Shown piece after piece: positions 8,206 to 17,610 of a stretch of DNA of 64,000 nucleotides. The position numbers and the translations under genes were made by a program. Each line of letters starts with the position of its first letter. Positions within the stretch are counted from its first letter, which is position 1. Source of the stretch: CAZEAN01 sp964510225 (lineage in GTDB: Bacteria > Planctomycetota > Planctomycetia > Isosphaerales > Isosphaeraceae); NCBI GenBank assembly GCA_964510225.1, contig CAZEAN010000005.1, positions 34,610 through 98,609 of the forward strand. The letters are read 5' to 3'. The notes under the pieces were generated by a model. It searched no databases. It worked only from the letters and a program-made list of their open reading frames with translations, and was not told the origin of the DNA.

Positions 8206-9297
8206 TTAGTCAAGGCTGATCGGGGCCAACGGTCCGCTGGTAGCCAGGGAGAAGTCAAGCTGGTAGAGCATCAGATAGATCACCACTCCCGTCAGGGAGA
8301 CATAAAGCCAGATTGGGAAGGTTAGACTCGATATCCGTTTGTGCTGATCCCAACGTTTCCGAACTGCCCGATAAACTGCCAAGAGGATCATTGGAACCAT
8401 CACGACAGCGAGTGTGGTGTGGGAGAGTAGGATGGTGAAGTAGGTCGGACGTGAGATTCCCACCCCTTGGAACTTCACCGACCCCACTTCCGCATGGTAG
8501 TACAGATAACAACTCAGGAAGACGGCCGAGGTGGTTAGTGCGGCTACCTGGACAAAGGCGTGCAGCTTCCAAGCGCGGAAACGAATCAAGACCCAGCCCA
8601 ACACCAGTAACACCGCGCAGAATCCGTTCAATGATGCGTTGACGAGAGGGAGAGACCTGACGTGATCTGGGGCACCGAGTTGCCGCGAGCGTTCGATCAA
8701 GCGTTCGATTCCTTCAGCGTCATTAACGTCGAAGACACCGATCACCTGGTTGCCTCGATCTACGAGGGCGATCTTAGTACTGTGAAGGATCTCCTCTGAA
8801 CCAGCCGCCAGATCTTCTTCGGTCGCGACGGCAGTGCTTTGCAAGAAGCCGCGCTGAATCAACTCGTAGGTCGCCTTGCGATCGCCTCGGAGGAACCACC
8901 AGCGATCAGGGTCGGCTTCGAACCGCTCCGCGTATTCTGAAAGAATTTCGGTGGTGTCATATTCGGGGTCGACACTGATGCAAACAAACTGAATGTCTCT
9001 GTCCCTGAGTTTCTCCTGAAGTTCTGCGATCCGAGCGCAGATGACTGGGCACGAACTTCTGCAGCGGGTGAAGACAAAACCGGCAATCCAAACGTTGTCG
9101 ACCAAGTCTTGGTCAGTCACTAATTTGCTGGAACGTTCCGTAAACTCGAAACTCCCGAGCGGTTCAGTGACACCGTCCAATTGGTAACCAGCGCGGGTCT
9201 GGGGAAAACGCTGCGTCAAGCCAAAGCAAAGGATGGCTGAGGCAGCCAACGTTGCGACAATGATACCGATACCGCGGATGTAGAAGAGTTTGTTCAT
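8206..9297 (-). CDS. SCO1/SenC copper chaperone fused to a DUF420 membrane domain
   Basis: 363 residues. An N-terminal anchor (about 8-26) leads to a periplasmic thioredoxin-fold SCO1 domain (about 40-205). This domain has the copper-binding Cys79-xxx-Cys83-Pro (CRSSCP) and the conserved His172 (LHSTK). SCO proteins deliver copper to, or reduce, the CuA site of oxidase subunit II. Residues 213-348 form a second unit with four membrane helices and conserved histidines near 246, 268 and 293, matching DUF420, normally a separate protein found beside oxidase genes. Having both in one chain ties them to oxidase maturation. It lies 70 bases after ctaF in the operon. Confidence 0.9.
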   Translation of the reverse strand: MNKLFYIRGIGIIVATLAASAILCFGLTQRFPQTRAGYQLDGVTEPLGSFEFTERSSKLVTDQDLVDNVWIAGFVFTRCRSSCPVICARIAELQEKLRDRDIQFVCISVDPEYDTTEILSEYAERFEADPDRWWFLRGDRKATYELIQRGFLQSTAVATEEDLAAGSEEILHSTKIALVDRGNQVIGVFDVNDAEGIERLIERSRQLGAPDHVRSLPLVNASLNGFCAVLLVLGWVLIRFRAWKLHAFVQVAALTTSAVFLSCYLYYHAEVGSVKFQGVGISRPTYFTILLSHTTLAVVMVPMILLAVYRAVRKRWDQHKRISSLTFPIWLYVSLTGVVIYLMLYQLDFSLATSGPLAPISLD

Positions 9298-9367
9298 GCC
9301 AGCAACTACTGGAAGTGGTGGAATGATCCTAATGATGATCGAAAGTCACACGATCCATATCATTGGA

Positions 9368-9781
9368 TTAGGCGGAAGGCAGACTAGATTCAAGCGTTTC
9401 GGTCGGTTCAGCGGGATCAGGGGATTCGATAGTCTCTTCAGGAAGCTGATAGGAGTTGAAGGCGAGATCTGGCAGAAGGCCGACGACGAGGACAGATGAA
9501 AAGAACGCGGTTGGAATCAAAACGAGGTACTTCCAGCGACCTTCGAAAGCTAGGTGCATGAAGTAGAGACCCACCAAGACTGCCTTGATGATCGCGATCA
9601 GGAGGAGCCCCATTAGAAGTACGGCGAAGAACGACTCGGCGAAGAATCGTGCATAGAGATATTCCAACACAGTAAATACCAGGAGAGCCAAGAACACGAT
9701 CAGGTAGAGCCGATGGTGCGACTCGGCTGGGTGCTCACCCTTGGCATTTGTGTCTGTCGACGAGGTCGCGTTTGGGATCAT
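9368..9781 (-). CDS. ctaF: Cytochrome c oxidase subunit IV (prokaryotic type)
   Basis: A 137-residue protein from ATG 9781; an in-frame GTG lies directly before it at 9784. There are three membrane helices, near 28-45 (LYLIVFLALLVFTVLEY), 52-75 and 84-104. The YFMHLAFEGRWKYL segment between helices two and three is typical of the COX4_pro/caa3-type subunit IV family. The N-terminal 24 residues and the acidic C-terminal tail are cytoplasmic or periplasmic extensions. This small subunit supports assembly of the haem-copper oxidase. It starts 24 bases after the end of ctaE. Confidence 0.88.
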   Translation of the reverse strand: MIPNATSSTDTNAKGEHPAESHHRLYLIVFLALLVFTVLEYLYARFFAESFFAVLLMGLLLIAIIKAVLVGLYFMHLAFEGRWKYLVLIPTAFFSSVLVVGLLPDLAFNSYQLPEETIESPDPAEPTETLESSLPSA

Positions 9782-9804
9782 CACTCGTTCCCCCCGAGGG
9801 TTTG

Positions 9805-10848
9805 CTAAACCAGGTAAACAACCGTGAACAAGAGGATCCAGACCAAATCAACAAAGTGCCAGTACAGTCCGACCAACTCAACAGGGGCGTGATTCTCTTT
9901 GCTGTAGAATCCGAAGAGGGAGCCAAGCCAGATGAAGAACAGGGCGATGACACCACCGGTGACGTGGGCGCCATGAAATCCGGTCATTGTGTAGAAAGCA
10001 GAGGCGAAAAGGCTAACCCCTGGCTGAAAGTTACCATTCTCGGAGACACCCGTCGAATGATAGTGTGAGCCTTCGGCACCTGGAAAGCGGATGAAACTGA
10101 GGTCGAAACCGGAGAAAACTACCTCACCGTTTCGCGTCCACTCTGGAATCCGAATAAAGCCGAGGTCAAACGGCGGAATGACTCCCGCAAGATTAATGTA
10201 TTCGTACGCTTGAATGCTGAGAAAGACCGAACCAATCGCCATCGTCGCGAAGAGCCAGACCGAAAGCATCCGTCGATCGCCTCGCTGGATTGCCGCGAGC
10301 GCGAAGACCATCGAGACTGAAGAACAGATCAGAATGAAGGTGTTGAGTGCTGTGAGATCGATGCTTAACGGATTCACGAGCGTGTTGTAAGGCATTGGCC
10401 AGCGGTACGATTCCAGCTCGACAATGACGGTGCTTGCTCCGAGTCGATCCAACTCTTCCTGGAGCGATCCGAGATTGGTACGGCCGTAGGTGGAATCAAC
10501 AGCGATGACTGTCGGTGTTGTGTGGAGTTGCTCTTCAACCACTTGAGAGGAGTGACCAGAGAACTCTTCGAGCAATGTCTCTACTTCTTCTCGGTTCTGC
10601 CCGATATCTTTGAGTACCAGTCCCGTTGCCCCCTCACGATCACTTAAATCGGTTCCTGGAGGGAAGAGATTACTGTACGACCCACTTGGACTCCCAGCAC
10701 GGAGGACTATGTATGTACCAATAAGTCCTGTGAAGAACATCACCTCGGTGGCGAGAAAGAGCCAGAGTGCGACCTTTCCCGAGGTGAGCGGAGGGTAGGC
10801 AGGGCGAATTTTTGCTTGATCAGAAGGATCGGTCGCTACGTCCGACAT
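9805..10848 (-). CDS. ctaE: Cytochrome c oxidase subunit III, with extra-membrane insertions
   Basis: 347 residues, longer than the roughly 200 of short bacterial subunit III. The first helix (TSGKVALWLFLATEVMFFTG) and the last (YWHFVDLVWILLFTVVYLV) are textbook. Also present are FHGAHVTGG and the NTFILICSSVSM helix. Between helices one and two there is an insertion of roughly 90 residues (about 53-145) with a helical, acidic EEVETLLEEFSGHSSQVVEE region. A second insert follows the YEYINL segment (about 225-265). Subunit III stabilises the oxidase and shapes its proton uptake. It sits 22 bases after ctaB. Confidence 0.93.
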   Translation of the reverse strand: MSDVATDPSDQAKIRPAYPPLTSGKVALWLFLATEVMFFTGLIGTYIVLRAGSPSGSYSNLFPPGTDLSDREGATGLVLKDIGQNREEVETLLEEFSGHSSQVVEEQLHTTPTVIAVDSTYGRTNLGSLQEELDRLGASTVIVELESYRWPMPYNTLVNPLSIDLTALNTFILICSSVSMVFALAAIQRGDRRMLSVWLFATMAIGSVFLSIQAYEYINLAGVIPPFDLGFIRIPEWTRNGEVVFSGFDLSFIRFPGAEGSHYHSTGVSENGNFQPGVSLFASAFYTMTGFHGAHVTGGVIALFFIWLGSLFGFYSKENHAPVELVGLYWHFVDLVWILLFTVVYLV

Positions 10849-10870
10849 CGTGATCAGTTTCTCCTGTCAC

Positions 10871-11821
10871 TTAGAGCGGCCGAGGGTCGAGAAGGAGAAG
10901 GATGAGGACGACTGGGAGGTGTAGAAAGGACGCCTTCAGTAACCCTCGAGCATGCTGATCCGTGGGATTCTGCCAGAATCGACAGGCGGTAGCGAGATAG
11001 TAAAGCCCCATTCCCAACGATCCTACAAAGAAGAGCGGTCCCGCTAACCCGATCGCCGTTGGAAGTAATCCTGCGGGAACAAGGGCCATGGCGTGAATCG
11101 TCGCCTGACGGCCGGTAAGCGTTCCATTGGGGTCAAGGCAAGGAAGCATTCTGTGCCCGGCCTTGGCATAATCATCGCGATGAATCCAGGCAATCGCCAA
11201 GAAATGAGGGAATTGCCAGAGAAAAACGATCAAGAATAAAGCAAGGCACTCGATCCCAAGCTCGCCAGTCGCGGCCGTCCATCCAATCACAGGAGGGAGT
11301 GCACCTGGCACGGCACCGATCGCCGTGTTGAGTGTTGTCCTTGGCTTGAGGAGCGTATATACGACGCCGTACAACACAAACGAAATCAATGCAACGACGG
11401 CGGCTAGGGGAAAGTGGCCTAGACTTAGCAAACTTACACCGGCGACTCCCAGGACAATCCCAAAGACCGCCGCATCACGCACGGAAATTCTTCCGGAAGG
11501 GATCGGTCGACGTGCCGTCCGCTTCATCAGCCGGTCTCTTGAACGCTCGACAACCTGATTCCAGACACTACCACCCGCAGCGACGAGCCCCGTCCCCACC
11601 AATGCAATGGCGAGTTCTCCTAGGTTAGTTGCTCCTCGAGCACCGGTGAGGAAGCCCACTGAAACCGTAAGTAAGACCAACGTAACGATCCGGGGTTTGG
11701 TCAAGTCCCAATAGTCGCGTAAGAGTCTCCGATCACCGCTGAGCTGGGCGGTTGAGATCGATCGATGCATCGCTTGGTGATCGACCAACACATCAGAAGT
11801 TGGGGTTGCCAGACTCTTCAT
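10871..11821 (-). CDS. ctaB: Haem O synthase (protoheme IX farnesyltransferase)
   Basis: 316-residue polytopic prenyltransferase of the UbiA superfamily. It adds a farnesyl group to haem B to make haem O, the precursor of the oxidase haem A. The prenyl-diphosphate site is NQVVERSRDRLMKRT (residues 88-102). The PRPIPSG-like stretch follows as ARRPIPSGRIS. The second polar site is the WIHRDDYAKAGHRMLP segment near residue 227. Its start overlaps the end of ctaA by four bases (ATGA), so the two haem synthases are translationally coupled. Confidence 0.95.
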   Translation of the reverse strand: MKSLATPTSDVLVDHQAMHRSISTAQLSGDRRLLRDYWDLTKPRIVTLVLLTVSVGFLTGARGATNLGELAIALVGTGLVAAGGSVWNQVVERSRDRLMKRTARRPIPSGRISVRDAAVFGIVLGVAGVSLLSLGHFPLAAVVALISFVLYGVVYTLLKPRTTLNTAIGAVPGALPPVIGWTAATGELGIECLALFLIVFLWQFPHFLAIAWIHRDDYAKAGHRMLPCLDPNGTLTGRQATIHAMALVPAGLLPTAIGLAGPLFFVGSLGMGLYYLATACRFWQNPTDQHARGLLKASFLHLPVVLILLLLDPRPL

Positions 11822-12969
11822 TGCGTGACCATCTCCAATCTTAGCGCCTCAGCTCCCGAAATTGTAGCCTCAGGATTCTTCTCGGAAGTGTCGGGGCAAG
11901 TCGCCTCAGTGCGCCAAGCGTTCATGGCCAACGTCACTGCGGCGCCCAGTAAGAGTGCGCCGTTGGCTTGATGAGCGGTGCGTACGAGGGCTTCGACGGT
12001 GTCTACCATGCGAGGGATTCCGTCAAACGGTCGGAGAACCCACCATGATGCGAGACCGAGGAGGAACTGAATACCGACCAGACCAAGAACAAACAATGCA
12101 GGCCGCCTCAATACTGGTCGCCCGAAGCGACGACTGCATAATGCCAGACCAACACCAACTACCGTTGCTGTTACGAGGTAGCCGAACCCCGCGTGAAGCT
12201 GGAGTCCAAACTGAAAGTGTCGAAGCCAGGCTCCCGCAAGGATTTGCCCATAGAGCAGAACAACCAGACCAATAGTTAACAAGCGACTGAACCGATCCGA
12301 TCCGATCCGGCTCAGGACGCTCGTCCAGGTTCGACTTGTGGCGATTGTTAGTCCAACAACCATTCCAAAGAATGCTTGACCCGTGCAGCCGTGGATCGCA
12401 GCAAGGGTTGTTTGATTGAGATTGACCCGGAAGCCACCAAGCATCCCTTGCAGGATCACCGCACAGAGCACAAGCCAAGCGAGTGAGACGAGCCCCGATC
12501 TTTCTCGGAGTCCAAACCAAAGCGCAAGTCCGAATGCTGAAACCGAGAGCATCACGACTGTTGCGAGAAACGGTGAGAAATCTGTAAACGTAGTCCAGAG
12601 CCCGGCCGTGACGAGGCTGAATACGGTGCCGCATCCAACCGCACGCCAAGCCCTTGTACCAATCGTTCCCGTTGACCAGACCGCGAGGACAATGCAACCA
12701 AGACCGACGACGGTCCCGAGAAGTCGGTGTGTGTGTTCCAGGATGATCCCCCAACTCTTATCAAAGAAGTTGTAGAGGAACATGTTGATGCCAAACGTGG
12801 TTGGCCAGTCTGGCACTGCCATCCCGACCCGGAAGGTCGTAACCAGGCCGCCAACTAAGAGAAGCAGCCAAGTGGCGATTGCGGTTGCAATTCCGATCAC
12901 AAACAGGACTCTCTGGCCTGATTGTGTTGTGGAATTACCAGTGCTTGGGAGTGTCAGGGAGTCACCCAT
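11818..12969 (-). CDS. ctaA: Haem A synthase (COX15/CtaA family)
   Basis: 383 residues with eight membrane helices in two four-helix halves. Conserved histidines appear in EHTHRLLGTVVG, HGCTGQAFFG, HFQFGLQLHAGFGY and AHQANGALLLG, the paired haem ligands of the family. The enzyme oxidises the C8 methyl of haem O to give haem A for the aa3 oxidase. A cysteine-poor loop means the regulatory disulfide of the Bacillus enzyme is not evident. It lies between ctaD (126-base gap) and ctaB (4-base overlap) on the minus strand. Confidence 0.93.
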   Translation of the reverse strand: MGDSLTLPSTGNSTTQSGQRVLFVIGIATAIATWLLLLVGGLVTTFRVGMAVPDWPTTFGINMFLYNFFDKSWGIILEHTHRLLGTVVGLGCIVLAVWSTGTIGTRAWRAVGCGTVFSLVTAGLWTTFTDFSPFLATVVMLSVSAFGLALWFGLRERSGLVSLAWLVLCAVILQGMLGGFRVNLNQTTLAAIHGCTGQAFFGMVVGLTIATSRTWTSVLSRIGSDRFSRLLTIGLVVLLYGQILAGAWLRHFQFGLQLHAGFGYLVTATVVGVGLALCSRRFGRPVLRRPALFVLGLVGIQFLLGLASWWVLRPFDGIPRMVDTVEALVRTAHQANGALLLGAAVTLAMNAWRTEATCPDTSEKNPEATISGAEALRLEMVTQ

Positions 12970-13095
12970 CAGACCAATTCTGTATATTCGAGGTCGGGCG
13001 TTACGGGAATCATCGCGTCGGAGAGAGGATCAACCCAGATCACAAGAAACAGTTGACCTCTAATTGTTGTCAACCTCACTGGGTCTGACGATTCT

Positions 13096-14991
13096 TCAGA
13101 CAGCAACCGAACCAGACTCTGTAGGCCGTGCTTCTGTCTGAACAAGGTAATCATCCGATTCGGCGGGGTTACTGAATTCGTAGGGTGGATGATAAACCGT
13201 CGGAATCTTCGGGAAGTTGTAGTGCGGTGGTGGAGAACTCGTCTGCCATTCCAAGGTGTTCGCTTGCCATGGATTGGCACTCGCGCGTCGACCAAAGAGG
13301 AAGCTGCCGAAGAAGTTGACCACGAGGATTAATTGCACAACGCTGAGTCCGATCGCCGAGATCGTCATCAACTGATTCATCCCGATGATCTCAGGTTTGT
13401 CGAAGAGATCAAAGCCAGTGTAGTCGGCATACCGTCGAGGCTGTGCGTGAATTCCGACGATGTGCATTGGGAAAAATGTGGCGTTGAAGAAGAGAAACGA
13501 GAGTCCGAAGTGGATCTTCCCGAGCGTCTCGTTCATCGTGCGTCCAAACATCTTTGGATACCAATAGTAGAGTGCTGCGAAGATCCCAAAGGTACTGCCA
13601 CCGAATAGTACGTAGTGAATGTGCGCGACGATGAAGTAAGTGTCGTGAATGTGCATGTCAACCGGTGTGGCGGCCATGAAGATCCCCGAGAGACCACCAA
13701 TCACAAACATCGAGACGAATCCAACCGCACAGAGCATCGCGGAGGTGAAATGAAGGTTCCCACCCCACATCGTTCCGAGCCAATTAAATGTTTTGATCGC
13801 GGAAGGGAGTGCAATTAGCATCGTCGAGAGCATGAACGTCGCGCCTAGGGCTGGGTTCATCCCCGAGACAAACATGTGATGCCCCCAAACGATAAAGCCA
13901 AGGAAGGCGATCCCCGCCAAGGCGATCACCATTGGCCTGTAGCCGAAAAGTGGTTTCCGACTGAAGGTCGAGAGAATGTCGGAGACAATCCCCATCGCTG
14001 GGAGAATCATGATGTAAACAGCAGGATGGCTGTAAAACCAGAACAAGTGCTGCCAGAGCAACGGGTGACCACCGCCGACTGTTTCTGGACCGTTTGCGAC
14101 CGACCAATCGGCTGGTGCAAAGAAATTAGTGTCGGCGACCCGGTCGAGAAGCTGCATTACCAAAGCCGAGGTGAGGACTGGCAATGCAAACGCCTGGAGG
14201 ATCGCTGTCACGAAGAGAGCCCAGACTGTCATTGGCATCCGGAAGAGTTTCATCCCCGGCGCCCGGAGCATCAAGATAGTGGTGACGTAATTGATGGAAC
14301 CCATCAATGATGAAATGCCCGCGAACAGTAAGGCTACGAGCCAGAGGGTTTGACCGTTAAGCGATCCCGGCGTCGCCTGGAAAAATGTTGAAAGTGGAGG
14401 ATATCCGGTCCAGCCTGCCTCGGAAGCCCCCCCTGGAACGCTAAAGGATGCAAGTATCAAAATAAAGGCTGGCCACATAAACCAATAGGAAAGCATGTTG
14501 AGCTTCGGGAACGCCATGTCGCGTGCCCCAATCATCAGCGGAATCAGGAAGTTGCCGAAGCCGCCGTTCAGAATGGGGATGATCACGAAAAAGATCATAA
14601 TCGTCCCGTGCATCGTGACCAACTTATTGTAGAAGGCAGGTGGCATCTGCCGGCCGAAGTTAGACCAGAGCGCATCGGCAAGGTAGGGAGTCTCACTATC
14701 AGGCCAGGCGAGCTGCCAACGAATCGCAACCGCAAGCAAGCCGCCAATCACAAAGAAAATGAGACCGGTGAAGAGGAATTGGATTCCAATCACTTTGTGA
14801 TCGGTCGAGAAGATGTAGCGCCGGATTGGATCCCAAGGTCTTGGATGGATGTCATGATCCAACTGCCCATTGGTTGCAGTAGGGGGATCCCCAGAAGTTT
14901 CATGTGAGCCGTTGCGCGTTGGCTCACGACCATTCGGAGGGTCAATCGACCGATCGGGAACCGACTCACCGGGATTCGGCAGATAGGACAT
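13096..14991 (-). CDS. ctaD: Cytochrome c oxidase subunit I
   Basis: 631 residues; the catalytic haem a / haem a3-CuB subunit that reduces oxygen and pumps protons across the inner membrane. Seen ligands: the His in LVTMHGTIMIFFV (low-spin haem), the SHPAVYIMILP motif with the His-Tyr pair of the CuB site, WGHHMF (two CuB histidines), and HDTYFIVAHIHYV (haem a3 and haem a axial histidines). An N-terminal extension of about 50 hydrophilic residues precedes RYIFSTDHKVIGIQFL, longer than usual. It starts nine bases after the ctaC stop. Confidence 0.97.
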   Translation of the reverse strand: MSYLPNPGESVPDRSIDPPNGREPTRNGSHETSGDPPTATNGQLDHDIHPRPWDPIRRYIFSTDHKVIGIQFLFTGLIFFVIGGLLAVAIRWQLAWPDSETPYLADALWSNFGRQMPPAFYNKLVTMHGTIMIFFVIIPILNGGFGNFLIPLMIGARDMAFPKLNMLSYWFMWPAFILILASFSVPGGASEAGWTGYPPLSTFFQATPGSLNGQTLWLVALLFAGISSLMGSINYVTTILMLRAPGMKLFRMPMTVWALFVTAILQAFALPVLTSALVMQLLDRVADTNFFAPADWSVANGPETVGGGHPLLWQHLFWFYSHPAVYIMILPAMGIVSDILSTFSRKPLFGYRPMVIALAGIAFLGFIVWGHHMFVSGMNPALGATFMLSTMLIALPSAIKTFNWLGTMWGGNLHFTSAMLCAVGFVSMFVIGGLSGIFMAATPVDMHIHDTYFIVAHIHYVLFGGSTFGIFAALYYWYPKMFGRTMNETLGKIHFGLSFLFFNATFFPMHIVGIHAQPRRYADYTGFDLFDKPEIIGMNQLMTISAIGLSVVQLILVVNFFGSFLFGRRASANPWQANTLEWQTSSPPPHYNFPKIPTVYHPPYEFSNPAESDDYLVQTEARPTESGSVAV

Positions 14992-15000
14992 GGCGTCGGG

Positions 15001-16221
15001 TTACTCCTCTCGGGTGCCCGGGGCGGCCGCGACATCAACTGAAGGTTCGTCAGGGGTGTCGCGATTTTGCTCTCGGATCGCTTCTTCCATCCACTCCTCA
15101 AATTCAGATCGCGTCTCATGGACCGTAAGGATTGCTCTCATCTTCGAGTGCCCCCAGCCACAGAGTTCGGCACAGAGGAGTTCATAACGTCCTGGTTTGT
15201 TTGCGTCAAAGAGAACCGGAATGGTCATTCCGGGTACGGCATCTTGCTTGATCCGGAGTTGAGGTAAGAAGAAAGAATGGAGGACATCTTCCGAAGTCAG
15301 GTGGATCATCGCGAAGTCGCCCTTCACAACATGCAATTCATTGATCGTGTGTAGGTCATCGGCAGTGTAGAGAGTCTTGTCAGGTCCTGGGTAGCGAATC
15401 TTCCACTGGAATTGTCGCGCCTTAACTTCAGCGACCGGTGGGACGTCAGGCCAGCTTCCTTGGAACTTGATCTCACTCCAGGCACCAAGCTGATAAAAGC
15501 TGATGAAGATCAGAATTACAGCGGGGATCAGTGTCCAGATCAGCTCGAGCCGGACGCTTCCATGTGTGTAAGTTGCACGACGACCTTCGCGTGCTGCATA
15601 ACGCCAAGCAGCAACAGCCAACACGGCCATGGTTCCCGCGAAGGTGAGTCCGGTGATGACCAGAAGTACCACAAAGAGGTGGTCGACGTGGCCTGCGGCA
15701 CTCGAGATTGGTTCTCGGAGGTTGCCATCTGGTCCTGTGATAGCGCCCAAGGTTGAACCAGAGATTTCGGCAACACTTAGGAGCGATCCTGATGCGCTCG
15801 TGAGTGAGTGTTGAGCTGATTCCAGATCGCCATTGAGAACAGAATTCTCGGCGGATTCAAGAGTCCCCCGAGCTTGGGCAAGTTCGGATTCGAGTGACCG
15901 AAGCCGATCTGTAAGGATCCCGTTTGTGAGCAATTGACGGACTCTGATTGAGGACCGGTCAAGTTGATCATGCAAGTTGGTCAGCGGTTCAATCATCCCT
16001 GCCGGATCATCTGATTCCGATACGTCGAGATCAAATGAGTCCAGCAGCATAGCCCCCTCGCCTGACTCCTCTTGAAGAGTCTCAAGGGCTGTTAGTAGCG
16101 CTTCGTTCGTCGACCTGTAGCCCGGCAGCCACCATTCCTCGTCGAAGGGAGCGTAGACAAAGACGGCGATCGCCAAGATCGAGATCAATCCGAAGAATAA
16201 ACCCCAGTATTTCACGCGCAA
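15001..16221 (-). CDS. ctaC: Cytochrome c oxidase subunit II with a large N-terminal insertion
   Basis: 406 residues. The C-terminal cupredoxin domain (about 255-375) carries the binuclear CuA site: His315, Cys350, Glu352, Cys354, His358 and Met361 in LLCAELCGWGHSKM. Two membrane helices lie near 183-205 and 228-246. Before them is an unusual region (about 30-178) anchored by a further N-terminal helix (8-22) and made of acidic, heptad-rich helices (LRSLESELAQARGTLESAEN). Standard subunit II goes from its signal peptide straight to the two helices, so this helical domain is an addition. There is no cytochrome c fusion; the preceding gene provides the haem protein. Confidence 0.95.
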   Translation of the reverse strand: MRVKYWGLFFGLISILAIAVFVYAPFDEEWWLPGYRSTNEALLTALETLQEESGEGAMLLDSFDLDVSESDDPAGMIEPLTNLHDQLDRSSIRVRQLLTNGILTDRLRSLESELAQARGTLESAENSVLNGDLESAQHSLTSASGSLLSVAEISGSTLGAITGPDGNLREPISSAAGHVDHLFVVLLVITGLTFAGTMAVLAVAAWRYAAREGRRATYTHGSVRLELIWTLIPAVILIFISFYQLGAWSEIKFQGSWPDVPPVAEVKARQFQWKIRYPGPDKTLYTADDLHTINELHVVKGDFAMIHLTSEDVLHSFFLPQLRIKQDAVPGMTIPVLFDANKPGRYELLCAELCGWGHSKMRAILTVHETRSEFEEWMEEAIREQNRDTPDEPSVDVAAAPGTREE

Positions 16222-16308
16222 GGCTCCATCAGACCGAGAGCGGACGGGAGCGCCGAAACGCTAGGTAAGACGGAGAAGTAGCGGTTCTGCAAAACGGAGA
16301 GCCTCCTG

Positions 16309-17610
16309 TTAACGGAGGGGAGCCTCAACAAGAGGTAAAGCGGCCGAGGTCGGATTCATCAAGCCGAATTTTTGAAGTTCGTCTGGTCTCAGGAGGGTGC
16401 GATCATGGGGTAACGCCAAGATGAAATTAACCAAGTGCCAGAGGTCGTCTGGGTCACGGAACGCATCGGCATGTCCCGGCATCCCTGAGCCGTTGATTCC
16501 CGTTGCGATTCTCCAATACAAGTCAATTGGTCGACGACCGCCCTTATATGTTCCATCTTGAAGGTTGGCAGGGCGGAGAGGGTCATTCCATTCGTCGCCC
16601 CAACGTTTACCGGAATCTTCCGCCAGCTTTTTGAGCGTCAACAACGGCTCAGGATCATTGGGATTGAATGTGAAAACGTGGGCGTTGAATGTTTCCTCAT
16701 CGACCCAACTCGTCCCATTCCCATCTGCCTGGAAGCCATGGCAACCGACACATTGAACCTTGACATCCTGTGAGATGCCGAGAAATAACTCTCGACCGCG
16801 TGCAATGCTTTCGGGTGTGTCGGGGACACGAGGAGTCTCCGGAATCACTGCAAAATCCGGATATCTCGTAGTTTCCCACATGTCAAAGACGGCGAAGAGA
16901 ATATCCTCAATATCGAAGGCGTAATCTTCGAGAAAAAGTTCGTCGGTGAGATCTTCTTCAAAATACTGAAGTGTAATTTCGATGATCTTATCCTCAACTT
17001 CACCCCGAAGGCTGAGAAAGATGACGTAATCAATCACTTGTTCGATTTCAGCGGCAGTTAGACTAGTCTTAAACGCCGGCATCGATGTCCCATGAATCCC
17101 ATAGAGTAGAACCCGTCGCAGGTCGTCTCTCGTTGGCTTCAGTTCTGTTTGTGTCGAAGTGAATTTGAACCGGCCTTGGCGGTAATCTCTCGGCCTCGGA
17201 TAAAGGAATGCTGCTGTGGGACCCTCACCGTCTCCAGTGACTCCGTGACAATGCAAGCAATGCTTGTGATAGAGAGCTTGCCCGCCGACGATCTGGACCG
17301 GATTAGTTTCTCCGGCCGGCGTGTAGGTGACCGGAACCGGTGCTTCGTTACCTTCTTCAAGGGTCAGGGGCGCGAGGTAACGACCACCTTCGCGGAGACC
17401 TGCACCCTCAGGGACTTTTAAAGAATAGGGGGAATCACCGAAGAGTTCTTCAACTTTCTCGATTACAAGACTACGGCTGATCGGTCGGTCTGCGAACTCT
17501 TCACCGTCGAGTCGTTCACTCGCAATAAAACGCACAGGCTCAGGCTCAGCACAACCGACGATTGCCAGCAATCCAGCGATTCCCAAGAGCGATGCAATAC
17601 GACGTACCAT
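16309..17610 (-). CDS. Dihaem cytochrome c lipoprotein, first gene of the oxidase operon
   Basis: 433 residues from ATG 17610. Residues 1-20 are a lipoprotein signal (LLAIVGC, with Cys20 lipidated), so the protein is held on a membrane facing the periplasm. Two class I haem sites are visible: CLHCH at 118-122, with Met177 in TSMPAF as a likely axial ligand, and CVGCH at 287-291, with a later GMPGHADAF methionine. The region between is acidic and helical. It precedes ctaC by 87 bases on the same strand, so it probably donates electrons to CuA. The frame is open to 17814, but the lipobox fixes the start near 17610. Confidence 0.88.
   Translation of the reverse strand: MVRRIASLLGIAGLLAIVGCAEPEPVRFIASERLDGEEFADRPISRSLVIEKVEELFGDSPYSLKVPEGAGLREGGRYLAPLTLEEGNEAPVPVTYTPAGETNPVQIVGGQALYHKHCLHCHGVTGDGEGPTAAFLYPRPRDYRQGRFKFTSTQTELKPTRDDLRRVLLYGIHGTSMPAFKTSLTAAEIEQVIDYVIFLSLRGEVEDKIIEITLQYFEEDLTDELFLEDYAFDIEDILFAVFDMWETTRYPDFAVIPETPRVPDTPESIARGRELFLGISQDVKVQCVGCHGFQADGNGTSWVDEETFNAHVFTFNPNDPEPLLTLKKLAEDSGKRWGDEWNDPLRPANLQDGTYKGGRRPIDLYWRIATGINGSGMPGHADAFRDPDDLWHLVNFILALPHDRTLLRPDELQKFGLMNPTSAALPLVEAPLR

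Noticed and set aside
12023..12754. 243-residue minus-strand frame inside ctaA
   Set aside because: It is an alternative frame of the haem A synthase; the Trp/Cys/Arg-rich translation is not protein-like.
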